DNA of 64,000 nucleotides from Aerococcaceae bacterium zg-252. Lineage in GTDB: Bacteria; Bacillota; Bacilli; Lactobacillales; Aerococcaceae. The translations under genes were made by a program, and so were the position numbers. Shown here one piece after another: positions 1 through 8,288 of this stretch; position 1 is the stretch's first letter, and each line of letters starts with the position of its first letter. The notes under the pieces were generated by a model. That model had not been told where the DNA came from and searched no databases. It worked only from the letters and a program-made list of their open reading frames with translations. The DNA lies in contig CP066204.1 in NCBI GenBank assembly GCA_016237705.1, positions 754,001-818,000 on the forward strand, read 5' to 3'.

Positions 1-1572
1 CCTTACGTTCCGGAAAATCCAGCAACACCTGAGAAACCAGATCCGATGAAACCAGGAAATTATGTTCCGTATGTACCAAAAGATCCTGAGAATCCAAATC
101 CGAAAGATCCAGATCCGAACTATGATTTACCAAAAGTACCATATGATGAAACACCGGAAAATCCAAAAGATAATCCACCGTTACCATATGTACCAGGTCA
201 TACACCAAAAGATCCAGACGGTAATCCATTGAAACCGAAAGATCCGAATGATCCAACGCAAGGATATATTCCACCAACGATCACGAATCCGGAAGATCCG
301 TCTGAGGATACACCAGTACCTTATGTGCCAAACGGAAGTTATGTACCACATATTGAAGATCCAGATCCAAACAGACCAAAAGATCCAGATAAAGTACCGT
401 ATGATGAAACACCGGAAGATCCACAAGATAATCCGCCATTACCATATGTACCAGGATATACACCAAAAGATCCAGACGGCAATCCATTGAAACCGAAAGA
501 TCCGAATGATCCAACGCAAGGATATATTCCACCAACGATCACGAATCCGGAAGATCCGTCTGAGGATACACCAGTACCTTATGTGCCAAACGGAAGTTAT
601 GTACCACATATTGAAGATCCGGATCCAAACAGACCAAAAGATCCAAATAAAGTACCGTATGATGAAACACCGGAAGATCCACAAGATAATCCGCCATTAC
701 CATATGTACCAGGATATGAACCAAAAGATCCAAATGATCCAACTGGTAATACACCACTTAAACCAGTAGATCCAAATGATCCAACAAAAGGTTACATTCC
801 ACCAACAATTACTGAGCCAAATGATCCAACGAAAGATACACTAGTACCTTACAAACCGGTCGGAACAGTTATTGTTCGATACAAAGATACAGACGGTAAT
901 GAAATTGCTGAACCAGTAATTGATACACCGACATCTAATGTGGGAACACCGTATGACACAACTGACCATATCAAACCAGAAATTACACATGATGGTCACA
1001 AGTATGTTCTTGTACCAAGTAAGACTGAAGGTATGGAAAATGGTAAAGTTGTTAAAGGTGAAACAGTTGTTACTTATATTTACCAAAAAGTAGGTAACTG
1101 GATTCCAGAAATCCCAGGTGTACCAAATGAAGAACGACCAGTAGTGCCTTATCCATTCGATCCAGAGAATCCAGATTCTCCAGTTGATCCGAATAAACCA
1201 GGCGTACCGCCGATTCCATTTGTACCAGGATATATTCCAAACGATCCAGACGGTAATCCATTGAAACCAGTGGATCCGAATGATCCAACTAAAGGATATA
1301 TTCCACCAGTACCAACAAATCCGGGTGAAGATTTACATATTCCTTATGTACCGACTACACCGGAAGTACCTGAACAACCGGAAAAACCAGAAGTACCGAG
1401 TGAACCAAGTAAACCGGCTACTCCTGAACAACCAGGTAAAGATGAAGTTAAAAAATCTTCTGTTCTTCCAAATACAGGTGAGACTGATTCAGTATTACCT
1501 TGGAGTGCGGCTGCATTATCAATCCTAGCAGGTTTAGGTTTGGTAGCTCGTGGACGCAAAGAAGAAGAATAA
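1..1572 (+). CDS. LPXTG-anchored repetitive surface protein with MucBP domain (5' end outside window)
   Basis: The reading frame is open from the first base, so the signal peptide and N-terminus lie upstream; 523 residues are visible. The protein is dominated by Pro/Asp/Asn-rich segments (motifs such as YVPGYTPKDPDGNPLKP) in near-identical 86-residue tandem units (258-nt period near 178, 436 and 694, decaying after that). Residues about 289-365 form a MucBP-like domain (VRYKDTDGNEI ... VVTYIYQKV). The C-terminus has a sortase signal: LPNTG at residues 489-493, a hydrophobic segment and an RGRKEEE tail. By family knowledge it is linked to peptidoglycan by sortase A and acts as an adhesin, possibly mucin-binding; the ligand is inference. 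The nucleotide-level near-identity of the repeats implies recent expansion or homogenisation. Confidence 0.9.
   Translation, partial: PYVPENPATPEKPDPMKPGNYVPYVPKDPENPNPKDPDPNYDLPKVPYDETPENPKDNPPLPYVPGHTPKDPDGNPLKPKDPNDPTQGYIPPTITNPEDPSEDTPVPYVPNGSYVPHIEDPDPNRPKDPDKVPYDETPEDPQDNPPLPYVPGYTPKDPDGNPLKPKDPNDPTQGYIPPTITNPEDPSEDTPVPYVPNGSYVPHIEDPDPNRPKDPNKVPYDETPEDPQDNPPLPYVPGYEPKDPNDPTGNTPLKPVDPNDPTKGYIPPTITEPNDPTKDTLVPYKPVGTVIVRYKDTDGNEIAEPVIDTPTSNVGTPYDTTDHIKPEITHDGHKYVLVPSKTEGMENGKVVKGETVVTYIYQKVGNWIPEIPGVPNEERPVVPYPFDPENPDSPVDPNKPGVPPIPFVPGYIPNDPDGNPLKPVDPNDPTKGYIPPVPTNPGEDLHIPYVPTTPEVPEQPEKPEVPSEPSKPATPEQPGKDEVKKSSVLPNTGETDSVLPWSAAALSILAGLGLVARGRKEEE
178..780 (+). repeat. 258-bp in-frame tandem repeats in the adhesin gene
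   Basis: The segment beginning at 178 recurs at 436 and, for its first part, at 694, giving a 258-bp period (86 codons). The first two copies differ at only a few bases. Such repeats can change copy number by recombination or slippage and alter how far the wall protein projects. Confidence 0.9.
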
Positions 1573-1622
1573 CATCATTTCGTAGTAATACGAATGCTAA
1601 TCACTATTAGCACATTTCGAAA

Positions 1623-1661
1623 ACGACATTTGAGTACTCGTTGCTCAAATGTCGTTTTTTT
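1623..1661 (+). terminator. Rho-independent terminator of the LPXTG gene
   Basis: Arms ACGACATTTGAG and CTCAAATGTCGT form a 12-bp perfect stem followed by a run of T, about 50 nt after the stop codon. A second long imperfect hairpin at 1676-1714 (GGCTAGGTAAAA ... TTTTACCTAGCC) follows and may insulate the insertion sequence. Confidence 0.88.
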
Positions 1662-1754
1662 GAATATACAAAAAGGGCTAGGTAAAAGTCATTGACTTTT
1701 TACCTAGCCTTTTGTTGTGACTTTAGTCGGTCACGCACCGTAAGGTGAGTGACA

Positions 1755-2455
1755 AATAAACCACCCGCTATGCGGGTGCGCAACGACGGTTATACCAAAA
1801 AACTCCAAACGCGATACAATAGTGGTGTTCAAGCCAACTGTAAAGTGAAAGGAGAAAACGCATGGCACATAGTTTATCGCACACAAAGTGGATGTGTAAA
1901 TACCACATTGTGTTTACCCCAAAGTATAGACGAAAAATCATCTATAATCAATGTCGCAGTAGTTTAGGAGAAATATTTCGACGATTATGTAGTTATAAAG
2001 GAGTCGAAATTATAGAAGGACATCTGATGCCGGACCATGTACATATGTTGGTCAGTATTCCACCAAGAATAAGCGTATCGAGTTTTATGGGATATTTAAA
2101 AGGTAAGAGTGCGTTAATGATGTTTGATAAACACGCAAATTTGAAATATAAATTTGGGAATCGACATTTTTGGGCAGAAGGATATTATGTGAGTACGGTG
2201 GGATTAAATGAAGCCACGATAAAGAAATATATTCAAGAGCAAGAGAAACATGATATAGCCTTGGATAAATTGAGTGTGAAGGAATATGAAAATCCCTTTA
2301 GGGATAGTGGTAAGTAATACAAACGCCTCTTTGAGAGGCGAGTGACGGGTCAAGAGCAATAAGGCTTGAACAAAGTGAAAGCCAGCGTCTTTAGGCGCTG
2401 GCTGGCTTTTTGGGCTTATAGCCCCTGTTCAAACCACCCGTTAGACGGGTGGTTA
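1755..2455 (+). mobile_element. IS200/IS605-family insertion sequence (single-gene IS200 type)
   Basis: The element contains one gene, an HUH transposase, bounded by subterminal hairpins and no long inverted repeats, as is usual for this family. The left hairpin is CACCCGC-TAT-GCGGGTG at 1762-1778 and the right is CCACCCGT-TAG-ACGGGTGG at 2434-2452. No TnpB/IscB gene is present. Two further hairpins downstream of the transposase (about 2323-2341 and 2381-2405) may be terminators that protect the element from outside transcription. Exact cleavage sites cannot be fixed without an empty-site comparison. Confidence 0.85.
1862..2317 (+). CDS. tnpA: IS200/IS605 family transposase TnpA (Y1 HUH nuclease)
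   Basis: This 151-residue protein has the length of IS200 transposases. The HUH motif is DHVH (His59 and His61), and the catalytic tyrosine is probably Tyr123 in the KKYIQEQ helix, so the active site looks intact. The ATG at 1862 has GGAG a few bases upstream. By family knowledge the enzyme works as a dimer, recognises the subterminal hairpins and moves single-stranded circular intermediates by peel-and-paste. It stands alone between the LPXTG gene and a convergent MATE gene. The frame is full length and the residues are conserved, so the element could be active. Confidence 0.93.
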   Translation: MAHSLSHTKWMCKYHIVFTPKYRRKIIYNQCRSSLGEIFRRLCSYKGVEIIEGHLMPDHVHMLVSIPPRISVSSFMGYLKGKSALMMFDKHANLKYKFGNRHFWAEGYYVSTVGLNEATIKKYIQEQEKHDIALDKLSVKEYENPFRDSGK

Positions 2456-2465
2456 TGATTGTTAG

Positions 2466-3806
2466 TTACAATTGAATCTGTGTCCATTTACCTAATTTAA
2501 AGCGATGACGGAGTAACGTAAAGCGAGATAATTGGTCAGCAAGTATTCCAGTCCAAATTCCATTCAATCCAAGATTGAAGAAATTAACTAATAATAGAGT
2601 TGCAGCGGTACGGATAATGGTGACTGAGATAATTCCAGACATTAATGTATAACGGACATCGCCACCAGCACGCAAACATCCACCATAAACAAGTTGCGAA
2701 ATTTGTAAAAGTACAATAATCATAATAAAGTGTGTTGCTTTGGTAGCTTCAGTAATGAGTGTAGGATTGTCAAAGTAAAGTCCCATAATTTGATGACCGA
2801 ATACGAATAGGAAAATTGAAAGTAAAATGGACATCACTAAACCAATTCTTTGACAAATATGTCCAAAGTTAATGGCTTCTTCATGATCGCCTTTTCCAAG
2901 TGCACGTCCTGATAAGGCAACGGCTGCTACTTGCATACCGTCACCAAATGAAAATCCTAAACTAAGTAGATTCATTCCAGCATTATAAATCGCAAACGAG
3001 TGAGTACCGAGTTTGGCAGCTGTAATTGCAGTTGTCACAAAACCAATTCGCATTGCTAAATTTTCAATTACCATTGTTGAGCCAATTTTGAAAATAGTTT
3101 TGACGGTTTCGAAACGCATTTTAACCCGATGTTCGATGATATATGGTATTTGAATTAAACTTTGCTTTTTAAATAGCGAACGAATACTCATCAGCATTGC
3201 TACCATACTACCGATGACGGTTGCTAAAGCAGCTCCTTGTATGCCTAATGATGGAAAACCATATTTGCCACCAATCAGTAAATAGTTAAAAATAATGTTA
3301 ATGATCGAAGAAGTCAAATTAGTGACAAAGGCAATTTTCGTATTACCACTACCACGTTGGGCTGCATTGATGACCATTGCAATCACATTAAAGATTAGTC
3401 CACCCATAATGATTTGGTAGTACTGGACTGATGCCAGATGTGTTTCACTGTTACTACCTGCTAGCGTCATAATTGGATGTGCAAAGTAAAGTGCAATCGT
3501 TGTGATGATGACGCAAGCAATGAGTGCGAGTATCATGGCTGTAAAAAATACTTCATTAGCACCACGTTTATCTTCTTGACCACGACGTCTAGCGACAATC
3601 GTTGAAACGGAAATTGTAATTCCAAAAAAGAGCGTTAGCCCAATTAATTTCGGTTGAGTGGTTAGACCGACGGATGCTATTGCATAACTACCAAGTGAGC
3701 CAACCATCATTGTATCAATCATTCCTGCTAATGAAATAAAAAAACTTTCAAGTACAGAAGGCCAAGCCATTTGTAATGCCGTTTTATAATAATGTTTATC
3801 TTTCAT
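2466..3806 (-). CDS. MATE family multidrug/toxin extrusion transporter
   Basis: The 446-residue polytopic protein has the twelve-helix pattern of MATE transporters. The N-terminal half begins ALQMAWPSVLESFFISLAGMID, with VGSLGSYAIASVGLTTQP in the first membrane segments, matching the NorM/DinF/MepA superfamily. By family knowledge it exports cationic drugs or metabolites using a Na+ or H+ gradient; the substrate here is unknown. It is monocistronic and convergent with the IS200 element, whose right end lies only about 10 bp past its stop. Its own terminator may have been displaced by that insertion. Confidence 0.9.
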   Translation of the reverse strand: MKDKHYYKTALQMAWPSVLESFFISLAGMIDTMMVGSLGSYAIASVGLTTQPKLIGLTLFFGITISVSTIVARRRGQEDKRGANEVFFTAMILALIACVIITTIALYFAHPIMTLAGSNSETHLASVQYYQIIMGGLIFNVIAMVINAAQRGSGNTKIAFVTNLTSSIINIIFNYLLIGGKYGFPSLGIQGAALATVIGSMVAMLMSIRSLFKKQSLIQIPYIIEHRVKMRFETVKTIFKIGSTMVIENLAMRIGFVTTAITAAKLGTHSFAIYNAGMNLLSLGFSFGDGMQVAAVALSGRALGKGDHEEAINFGHICQRIGLVMSILLSIFLFVFGHQIMGLYFDNPTLITEATKATHFIMIIVLLQISQLVYGGCLRAGGDVRYTLMSGIISVTIIRTAATLLLVNFFNLGLNGIWTGILADQLSRFTLLRHRFKLGKWTQIQL

Positions 3807-3980
3807 AATTACCTACATTCCTTTTTATCTACCTATATGATAATACTATACAATGCAGAAAGCTAGTGATAAGACGAAATAATTAACATAATTAAGTAAA
3901 TAGTGTGAGATATAGAAAGGTCTTTATAGGTGTCTGTCTACTGAACGTCTATATGCAACAAATTTAGGTAGATAAATGGC

Positions 3981-4009
3981 TTGACAATATATAGTTTCTT
4001 ACTTAGTAT
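3981..4009 (+). promoter_or_regulatory. Near-consensus sigma-A promoter for the repeated leader and PemK/MazF-like gene
   Basis: TTGACA at 3981-3986 and TAGTAT at 4004-4009 are separated by 17 bp. The predicted start is near 4016, about ten bases before the first copy of the repeated hairpin, so the transcript would begin with the repeats. Confidence 0.8.
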
Positions 4010-4025
4010 GTAGGTAGGTGCAAAA

Positions 4026-4112
4026 GCCTTATTCGTTAAGGCAGCACTTGTATGAGATTAGAGCCTTATTCGTTAAGGAGCTTTGAGGCACATCTACGGG
4101 TGTGCCTAATTT
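4026..4112 (+). ncRNA. Candidate structured leader RNA: 37-nt-spaced hairpin repeats plus terminator-like hairpin
   Basis: The 16-mer GCCTTATTCGTTAAGG occurs at 4026-4041 and again at 4063-4078, exactly 37 nt apart. Each copy can fold into a small hairpin (GCCTTA pairing with TAAGGC in copy 1). A third hairpin, AGGCACA/TGTGCCT at 4086-4107, is followed by a T-rich stretch and lies between the repeats and the toxin RBS. The order promoter, short direct repeats of about 36 nt, terminator, toxin is that of type III TA loci such as ToxIN. Only the 16-nt core is repeated, so a plain regulatory leader is an alternative. Confidence 0.5.
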
Positions 4113-4131
4113 AATTTTTGAGGGAAAATGT

Positions 4132-4476
4132 ATGGATATAGAAAAAATGGGAATTTACTTGGTAGATTTCAAGGAGAATGTCGGTGCTGAATTTTCAGGA
4201 AAGCACTATGCAATTGTCATTACACCACAAAAAGATAACACTTTAGTTGTTGTTCCAATTACAAGCAAAAAGAGTGGGAAACGTTATCGCTATGGTTTGA
4301 CATTGGATAATAGCAAATATTTAAAGAGTCCTAAATATCCAAAGGCATTTGCATTAGTCCGAAAAATTAGAGAAATTGATCGCAAACGAATTATTGGGTC
4401 AATGCGTTATAAATTAGATAGTGAAGATTCTGAGAAATTAATAAGTAAGATAGAAGAAATTTTATTAGATAAATAA
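4132..4476 (+). CDS. PemK/MazF-like endoribonuclease toxin without a protein antitoxin
   Basis: I chose the ATG at 4132 because GAGGG lies seven bases upstream; an upstream in-frame GTG at 4102 falls inside the terminator-like hairpin. The 114-residue product reads GIYLVDFKENVG ... HYAIVITPQKDNTLVVVPITS ... KAFALVRKIREIDRKRIIG, the usual beta-barrel layout of PemK/MazF toxins with the conserved IR.ID..RI segment. Family members cleave mRNA at short motifs and are normally paired with an upstream antitoxin gene. None is present: the 325 bp upstream hold only a strong promoter and repeated RNA hairpins. ToxN-type type III toxins share this fold, so an RNA antitoxin is a reasonable inference. 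Confidence 0.75.
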   Translation: MDIEKMGIYLVDFKENVGAEFSGKHYAIVITPQKDNTLVVVPITSKKSGKRYRYGLTLDNSKYLKSPKYPKAFALVRKIREIDRKRIIGSMRYKLDSEDSEKLISKIEEILLDK

Positions 4477-4507
4477 TGTAGGGAAGCACTCGTTAACACA
4501 AGTCTCT

Positions 4508-4557
4508 TAATAAATAGTTGGTTGGGTATCTGAGACACCTAACCAACTATTTATTTT
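4508..4557 (+). terminator. Terminator of the PemK/MazF-like gene
   Basis: AATAAATAGTTGGTT and AACCAACTATTTATT are perfect 15-nt arms followed by further T residues. The next gene starts at 4749; the intervening bases show only a possible -10 (TATGAT near 4683). Confidence 0.85.
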
Positions 4558-4748
4558 ACAAAGACAGGAGTTCATAGGGAATTGGTCAAGCGAAAGTGCT
4601 AGATGATGATTCCGTCATCTAGTTACAGACACTGGATCAAATTTTATATTGTTTCTAATTAGGTATTCTGTTATAAAAATGATATGATAGTTATAAGAGA
4701 TTTATGTGCAATTTTCTCAAGTATTAATAAATTAAGGGGGATATTTTA

Positions 4749-5162
4749 ATGGGGATTTTTGATTTGTTTAAACGAAAAAAGAATGTGAAAGTAGAACATG
4801 AGAATACACAACCTACACAGGTGACAGAAGATTTCGTAGGATTGAAGTTGTCAACCAATACATTGAATGTGATTGAGCCAACAAATGAGCAAATAAATCA
4901 AGCAGCTGAAGTGGCGATTAATGCGTTTGATGAGTTTGTATTATTAGAATGGCGTTCACAAGGGGGACAATTTGCATTTATACAAGGGATTGGTTTTGGG
5001 ACAAGTTATCGCTTGGAATATGCACCAATCGGTTCTCAAGCAGGTTATGCCTATGTTGTTGAAGGTGTTTCGCTAGAAGACGCACAAAGCTATTTTTTTG
5101 AATTTGCTGAACAGCATAAGGTAAATTTTGATGCAAGCTGGCAATGGCAAGCAATCGTTTAG
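4749..5162 (+). CDS. Hypothetical protein, 137 residues
   Basis: I do not recognise a family. The protein starts MGIFDLFKRKK, a basic N-terminus common among small soluble proteins of Firmicutes, has a polar linker to about residue 35, and then a compact domain with aromatic residues (LEWRSQGGQFAFIQGIGFG, SYFFEFAEQHK). There is no signal peptide or membrane helix. An AAGGGGG ribosome site lies nine bases before the ATG. It is 19 bp upstream of a membrane protein gene on the same strand, so the two are probably co-transcribed and may work together. Confidence 0.7.
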   Translation: MGIFDLFKRKKNVKVEHENTQPTQVTEDFVGLKLSTNTLNVIEPTNEQINQAAEVAINAFDEFVLLEWRSQGGQFAFIQGIGFGTSYRLEYAPIGSQAGYAYVVEGVSLEDAQSYFFEFAEQHKVNFDASWQWQAIV

Positions 5163-5181
5163 AACTTGAAAGGAGAAAGAG

Positions 5182-6135
5182 ATGATAAAACAATTAGATA
5201 GACCACAAAATAGTCAAACGATAAGTACCCAGCAAAAGATAATTTGGACGGTATTATCTATTGGTATTGCTATTTTATGTTGGTGGTTTGCAAATTCTCA
5301 ATTATTGTTGAATTTGACAACGTATATTGCACAAGAATTAGATAGTATGAAAGAAAATGTCGTCAAGCTAACAGCTATTTCAGCTGCGAGTTCGACTGCT
5401 TTGACACTTATTCCAGGTGATGTAGCGACACCATTAGCTGAAAATTTAGCTGATATTTCAGACTACTTAATTATTGTATTTATCGGACTATGGTTTCAAA
5501 AATATTTATTCTCGTCTATGGGATTATTAGTATTGAAGTTGATTATTCCAGTAGGATTAGCAGTTAATATTTACGGTTTATGGGTGCCGCAATCAGCTCC
5601 AGTATATATTATGGTACAACGTATTAGCCGAAAAATTATTTTATTCGGTGTAGCACTTTTCTGTGTCGTGCCGACGACTATTTTTATTACCAATCAAATT
5701 GAATCAACGTATAAAAATACAATTAATCGAACGATTGATGAGGCACAAGTGATTCAGAGTGAGGTCAACAAACAAGAAGAAACAAGTCAAAATGCGACGC
5801 AACAAGAAGAGCAGAGTACCGATATTGTAGGGCAACTATCGCACGCATTGAGTGGAGTGGTGGATTTTACGACAGGTTCTATTAGCAATGTCGCAACGGC
5901 TGTTACTGATTTGCCAAATAAAATGATTAAGACATTGAATAATTTAATTGATTCATTGGCTATCTTAATTGTGGTTAACTGCATTGCTCCAATTGCTATT
6001 TTTGTAATTTTAATGTGGTTAATGAATTTGATATTTGGCATAAATATTAAACCGACTGCTCATTCGATTGGCATTATGGGCAATTACACTCGTCAACGTC
6101 TGCAACAAAATGGTGCGTATGATGAGATAGACTAA
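5182..6135 (+). CDS. Hypothetical multi-pass membrane protein, 317 residues
   Basis: Hydrophobic segments are visible near residues 17-37, 92-112, 115-135, 155-170 and 265-285. Between the fourth and fifth lies a Gln/Glu/Thr-rich polar stretch, about residues 180-215 (TIDEAQVIQSEVNKQEETSQ), likely exposed or coiled-coil. No catalytic motif is evident. It follows the gene at 4749 by 19 bp, with GGAG eight bases before the ATG, and ends in a bidirectional terminator. The function is unknown. Confidence 0.7.
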   Translation: MIKQLDRPQNSQTISTQQKIIWTVLSIGIAILCWWFANSQLLLNLTTYIAQELDSMKENVVKLTAISAASSTALTLIPGDVATPLAENLADISDYLIIVFIGLWFQKYLFSSMGLLVLKLIIPVGLAVNIYGLWVPQSAPVYIMVQRISRKIILFGVALFCVVPTTIFITNQIESTYKNTINRTIDEAQVIQSEVNKQEETSQNATQQEEQSTDIVGQLSHALSGVVDFTTGSISNVATAVTDLPNKMIKTLNNLIDSLAILIVVNCIAPIAIFVILMWLMNLIFGINIKPTAHSIGIMGNYTRQRLQQNGAYDEID

Positions 6136-6140
6136 AATAA

Positions 6141-6190
6141 AACAGGTAAAATGTCATTCGTATCGGAATGCTCATTTTACCTGTTTTTTT
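6141..6190. terminator. Bidirectional terminator between convergent genes
   Basis: AACAGGTAAAATG and CATTTTACCTGTT form a 13-bp stem with T-rich flanks on both strands, serving the membrane protein on + and the DedA/TVP38-like gene on -. Confidence 0.88.
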
Positions 6191-6788
6191 AATTAAATAA
6201 TGGTAGTGCTTGTTCGATAAAAGTTTTTAAGCCGATACTGTACGCTGCGATTGATAATGGTTTTCCTAGCCAGATGATAAGCGAAAAAGTTTTCCAATTC
6301 ATCTGAGTGGTTCCGGCTAAATAACATAAGAAATCGTCTGGTGCAATGGGAAAGAATATCGCTAAGGCAAAATACCAAGTGAAACGACTATCCTTACTGA
6401 CCCAAGCATCGTATTTTTGAATCGTTTGTTGTGAAAAAAGCTGATGCAACGTAGGGCGACCATAATATTTTGCAATAGCAAATGCAATCATTGAGCCTAA
6501 ACAAATACCGATATAATTCCACCAAAAGCCATCAAAAGCCCCAAATATGACGACACCAGCCACTGTAGAAATGCCACCTGGAATAATGGGAATGACTACT
6601 TGAATAATTTGTATAAAGATAAAAAGGAGTATACCAGCAAAGCCATATTGTTGGACGGTTTGATGTAACAATTCCACCGAAGTTAGCATACCTGATTGAT
6701 AGAGCCAAATAGCAAGAATACCACAGACAAGCAGTCCAAATATGGAAATAATATGAAATACGGGCATTTTTACACTTTTTGAAGTCAT
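6189..6788 (-). CDS. TVP38/TMEM64 (SNARE-associated/DedA-like) membrane protein
   Basis: The 199-residue integral membrane protein has the VTT-domain hallmarks: IPIIPGGISTVAGVVIFGAFDGFWWNYIG with a re-entrant-loop glycine cluster, and a second FFPIAPDDFLCYLAGTT motif in the C-terminal half. A ribosome site (GGAG) lies about ten bases upstream of the ATG. Family members take part in lipid scrambling or undecaprenyl-phosphate recycling and membrane homeostasis; the exact substrate of this member is unknown. It is followed on the same strand, 25 bp away, by the YbjQ-family gene at 6814, which is transcribed first. Confidence 0.85.
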   Translation of the reverse strand: MTSKSVKMPVFHIISIFGLLVCGILAIWLYQSGMLTSVELLHQTVQQYGFAGILLFIFIQIIQVVIPIIPGGISTVAGVVIFGAFDGFWWNYIGICLGSMIAFAIAKYYGRPTLHQLFSQQTIQKYDAWVSKDSRFTWYFALAIFFPIAPDDFLCYLAGTTQMNWKTFSLIIWLGKPLSIAAYSIGLKTFIEQALPLFN

Positions 6789-6813
6789 CTGTCAAATCTC
6801 CCTTTTTGAAAAA

Positions 6814-7131
6814 TTAAATCGTAACAGCAGTTCCGCTGCCAATTATCATCAGCATGCCATTATTCGCACCTAATACTTCATAATCAATACGCATGCCGAC
6901 AATGGCATTAGCACCGATTTGTAAGGCTCTCTGTTCAAGTTCTTGTAAGGCATCAGCTTGTGCTTGACGTAATTCTTCTTCATACGCTGTCGAGCGTCCC
7001 CCAAAGATATTTCGTAAACTCGCACTCATATCTTTCATTGCATTAATCCCTAAGACGACTTCACTGAAAACGACTCCGTTATATTCTTTAATGAGTTGAC
7101 CGTCAATGTTAGGTGTTGTTGTAATAATCAT
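6814..7131 (-). CDS. YbjQ/UPF0145 family protein
   Basis: The 105-residue protein matches the YbjQ family: [11 protein letters not shown] start, [28 protein letters not shown], the segment [25 protein letters not shown], and the terminal GTAV. The fold is a small pentameric alpha/beta assembly often described as heavy-metal-binding; no precise role is known. It heads a probable two-gene unit with the TVP38-like gene and is divergent from the methyltransferase at 7284. The 150-bp intergenic stretch therefore carries both promoters. Confidence 0.88.
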   Translation of the reverse strand: MIITTTPNIDGQLIKEYNGVVFSEVVLGINAMKDMSASLRNIFGGRSTAYEEELRQAQADALQELEQRALQIGANAIVGMRIDYEVLGANNGMLMIIGSGTAVTI

Positions 7132-7283
7132 TTTTAAAACCCCCGAATAATTTACTTGTTGTTATGAGTATACGGGAGTGAAGAAGTAACGTCATCATAC
7201 TCAAGTTGTATTTGAGTAAATATTGAAATATAATAAATAATAATAACGTTTTATTTATGGTTAGTGATTAGGGGGGACAGAAT

Positions 7284-8030
7284 ATGTTGAATCAACAATT
7301 TTATCAATTTATGTATGAACGCATGCCACAGTTTCAATTGGATACAGACACTCAACTAGCATTTGCTGCTAAAAAGATGCAGCAAATATTAGAGTTGCTG
7401 CCTAAAAAAGTTGATAAGGCACTGGAACTAGGGTCAGGTGTCGGTTATGATGCGATAGCACTCAATCAATTAGGTGTTAAGGTGACGGCAATTGAATTTG
7501 AGCAAGGTGCGATTGATATTGCCAATACATTGCAAAAGCAGTTGGATACACAGGTTGAATTTGTGCAAGCTGATTTTTACCAGTACCAACCAGAAAAATT
7601 ATTTGATTTTATTTATTATATTGACGGTTTTGGAGCATTCAGTGATTCTCAGCAACAAGAATTATTGAATCGCATTGCGTCTTGGCTTAAACCAAATGGT
7701 TATGCCTATATTGATGTTTATAATGCAGATTATTGGCGTACGACACATAATGTGACGATGCAATTCACCGATACTTTGTCACGTGTGTATCAGTACGATG
7801 AGTCCGAACATCAATTTATTGATAGTTGGTATGATGCACAGACAGATGAACGGCAAGTGCAAGTTTTAAAATGTTATACTTTAGAAGATATTAAGCAGAT
7901 GATAGAGCAAGCTGGTTTAACTGTGCATTCTGTTACTCCGTCTGGAAAAATGGATTATGAAAAAATGGTATGGATAGACCAAGCGACCTTAACTGACTGT
8001 ATGTATTTTCAAGTATGTGTGGTAAAATAG
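7284..8030 (+). CDS. Class I SAM-dependent methyltransferase
   Basis: The 248-residue protein has motif I of the Rossmann methyltransferase fold, ALELGSGVGYDAIALNQLG near residues 47-65, an acidic post-I residue in VTAIEFEQGAI, and motif IV-like DFIYYIDGFGAFSD. A strong AGGGGGG ribosome site precedes the ATG. The target cannot be told from sequence; C-terminal segments resemble small-molecule methyltransferases more than RNA enzymes. It is monocistronic. The region directly downstream carries two tandem copies of the nested-hairpin repeat. Confidence 0.85.
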   Translation: MLNQQFYQFMYERMPQFQLDTDTQLAFAAKKMQQILELLPKKVDKALELGSGVGYDAIALNQLGVKVTAIEFEQGAIDIANTLQKQLDTQVEFVQADFYQYQPEKLFDFIYYIDGFGAFSDSQQQELLNRIASWLKPNGYAYIDVYNADYWRTTHNVTMQFTDTLSRVYQYDESEHQFIDSWYDAQTDERQVQVLKCYTLEDIKQMIEQAGLTVHSVTPSGKMDYEKMVWIDQATLTDCMYFQVCVVK

Positions 8031-8046
8031 AGTTATCAATATATAG

Positions 8047-8156
8047 GTGAGTGAGAGTGTTCTGCCTTGAATCACTGGAAGAAATCACCGGCGTGCGAAT
8101 GAACGCACAGAGGAGATTTCTGAAGTGGACGTCAAGGCAACTCGAACGAACCAGAA
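8047..8156 (+). repeat. Nested-hairpin intergenic repeat, copy A
   Basis: This about 110-bp unit has outer arms TGCCTTGA ... TCAAGGCA, an inner CACT ... AGTG pairing, and a central hairpin (GAAATC ... GATTTC enclosing GTGCG ... CGCAC). Copy B follows 118 bp later almost unchanged, and related copies lie at 10744 and 33085. It has no coding potential. Confidence 0.8.
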
Positions 8157-8164
8157 AACATAGT

Positions 8165-8274
8165 GTGAGTGAGAGTGTTTTGCCTTGAATCACTGGAGGA
8201 AATCACCGGCGTGCGAATGAACGCACAGAGGAGATTTCTGAAGTGGACGTCAAGGCAACTCGAACGAACCAGAA
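8165..8274 (+). repeat. Nested-hairpin intergenic repeat, copy B (5' leader of ridA)
   Basis: This near-exact tandem duplicate of copy A ends in CTCGAACGAACCAGAATAGGAG, so the AGGAG ribosome site of ridA immediately abuts it. The same junction occurs at copy C before the deacetylase gene, suggesting the element acts or is tolerated within 5' leaders. Confidence 0.8.
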
Positions 8275-8288
8275 TAGGAGTTAATCAA

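Noticed and set aside
181-684. Long minus-strand and shifted frames within the LPXTG gene
   Set aside because: They are shadows of the 258-bp repeats: same low-complexity periodicity, no RBS, and the plus-strand frame has clear domains and a sortase signal.
1749-1967. 72-residue frame at the left end of the IS200 element
   Set aside because: It overlaps the terminal hairpin and the transposase start, has no RBS, and its sequence is low in family-like features.
8047-8274. Tandem repeats considered as a CRISPR array
   Set aside because: Only two copies, with a 118-bp period and nearly identical throughout; no short repeat/unique spacer pattern and no cas genes.
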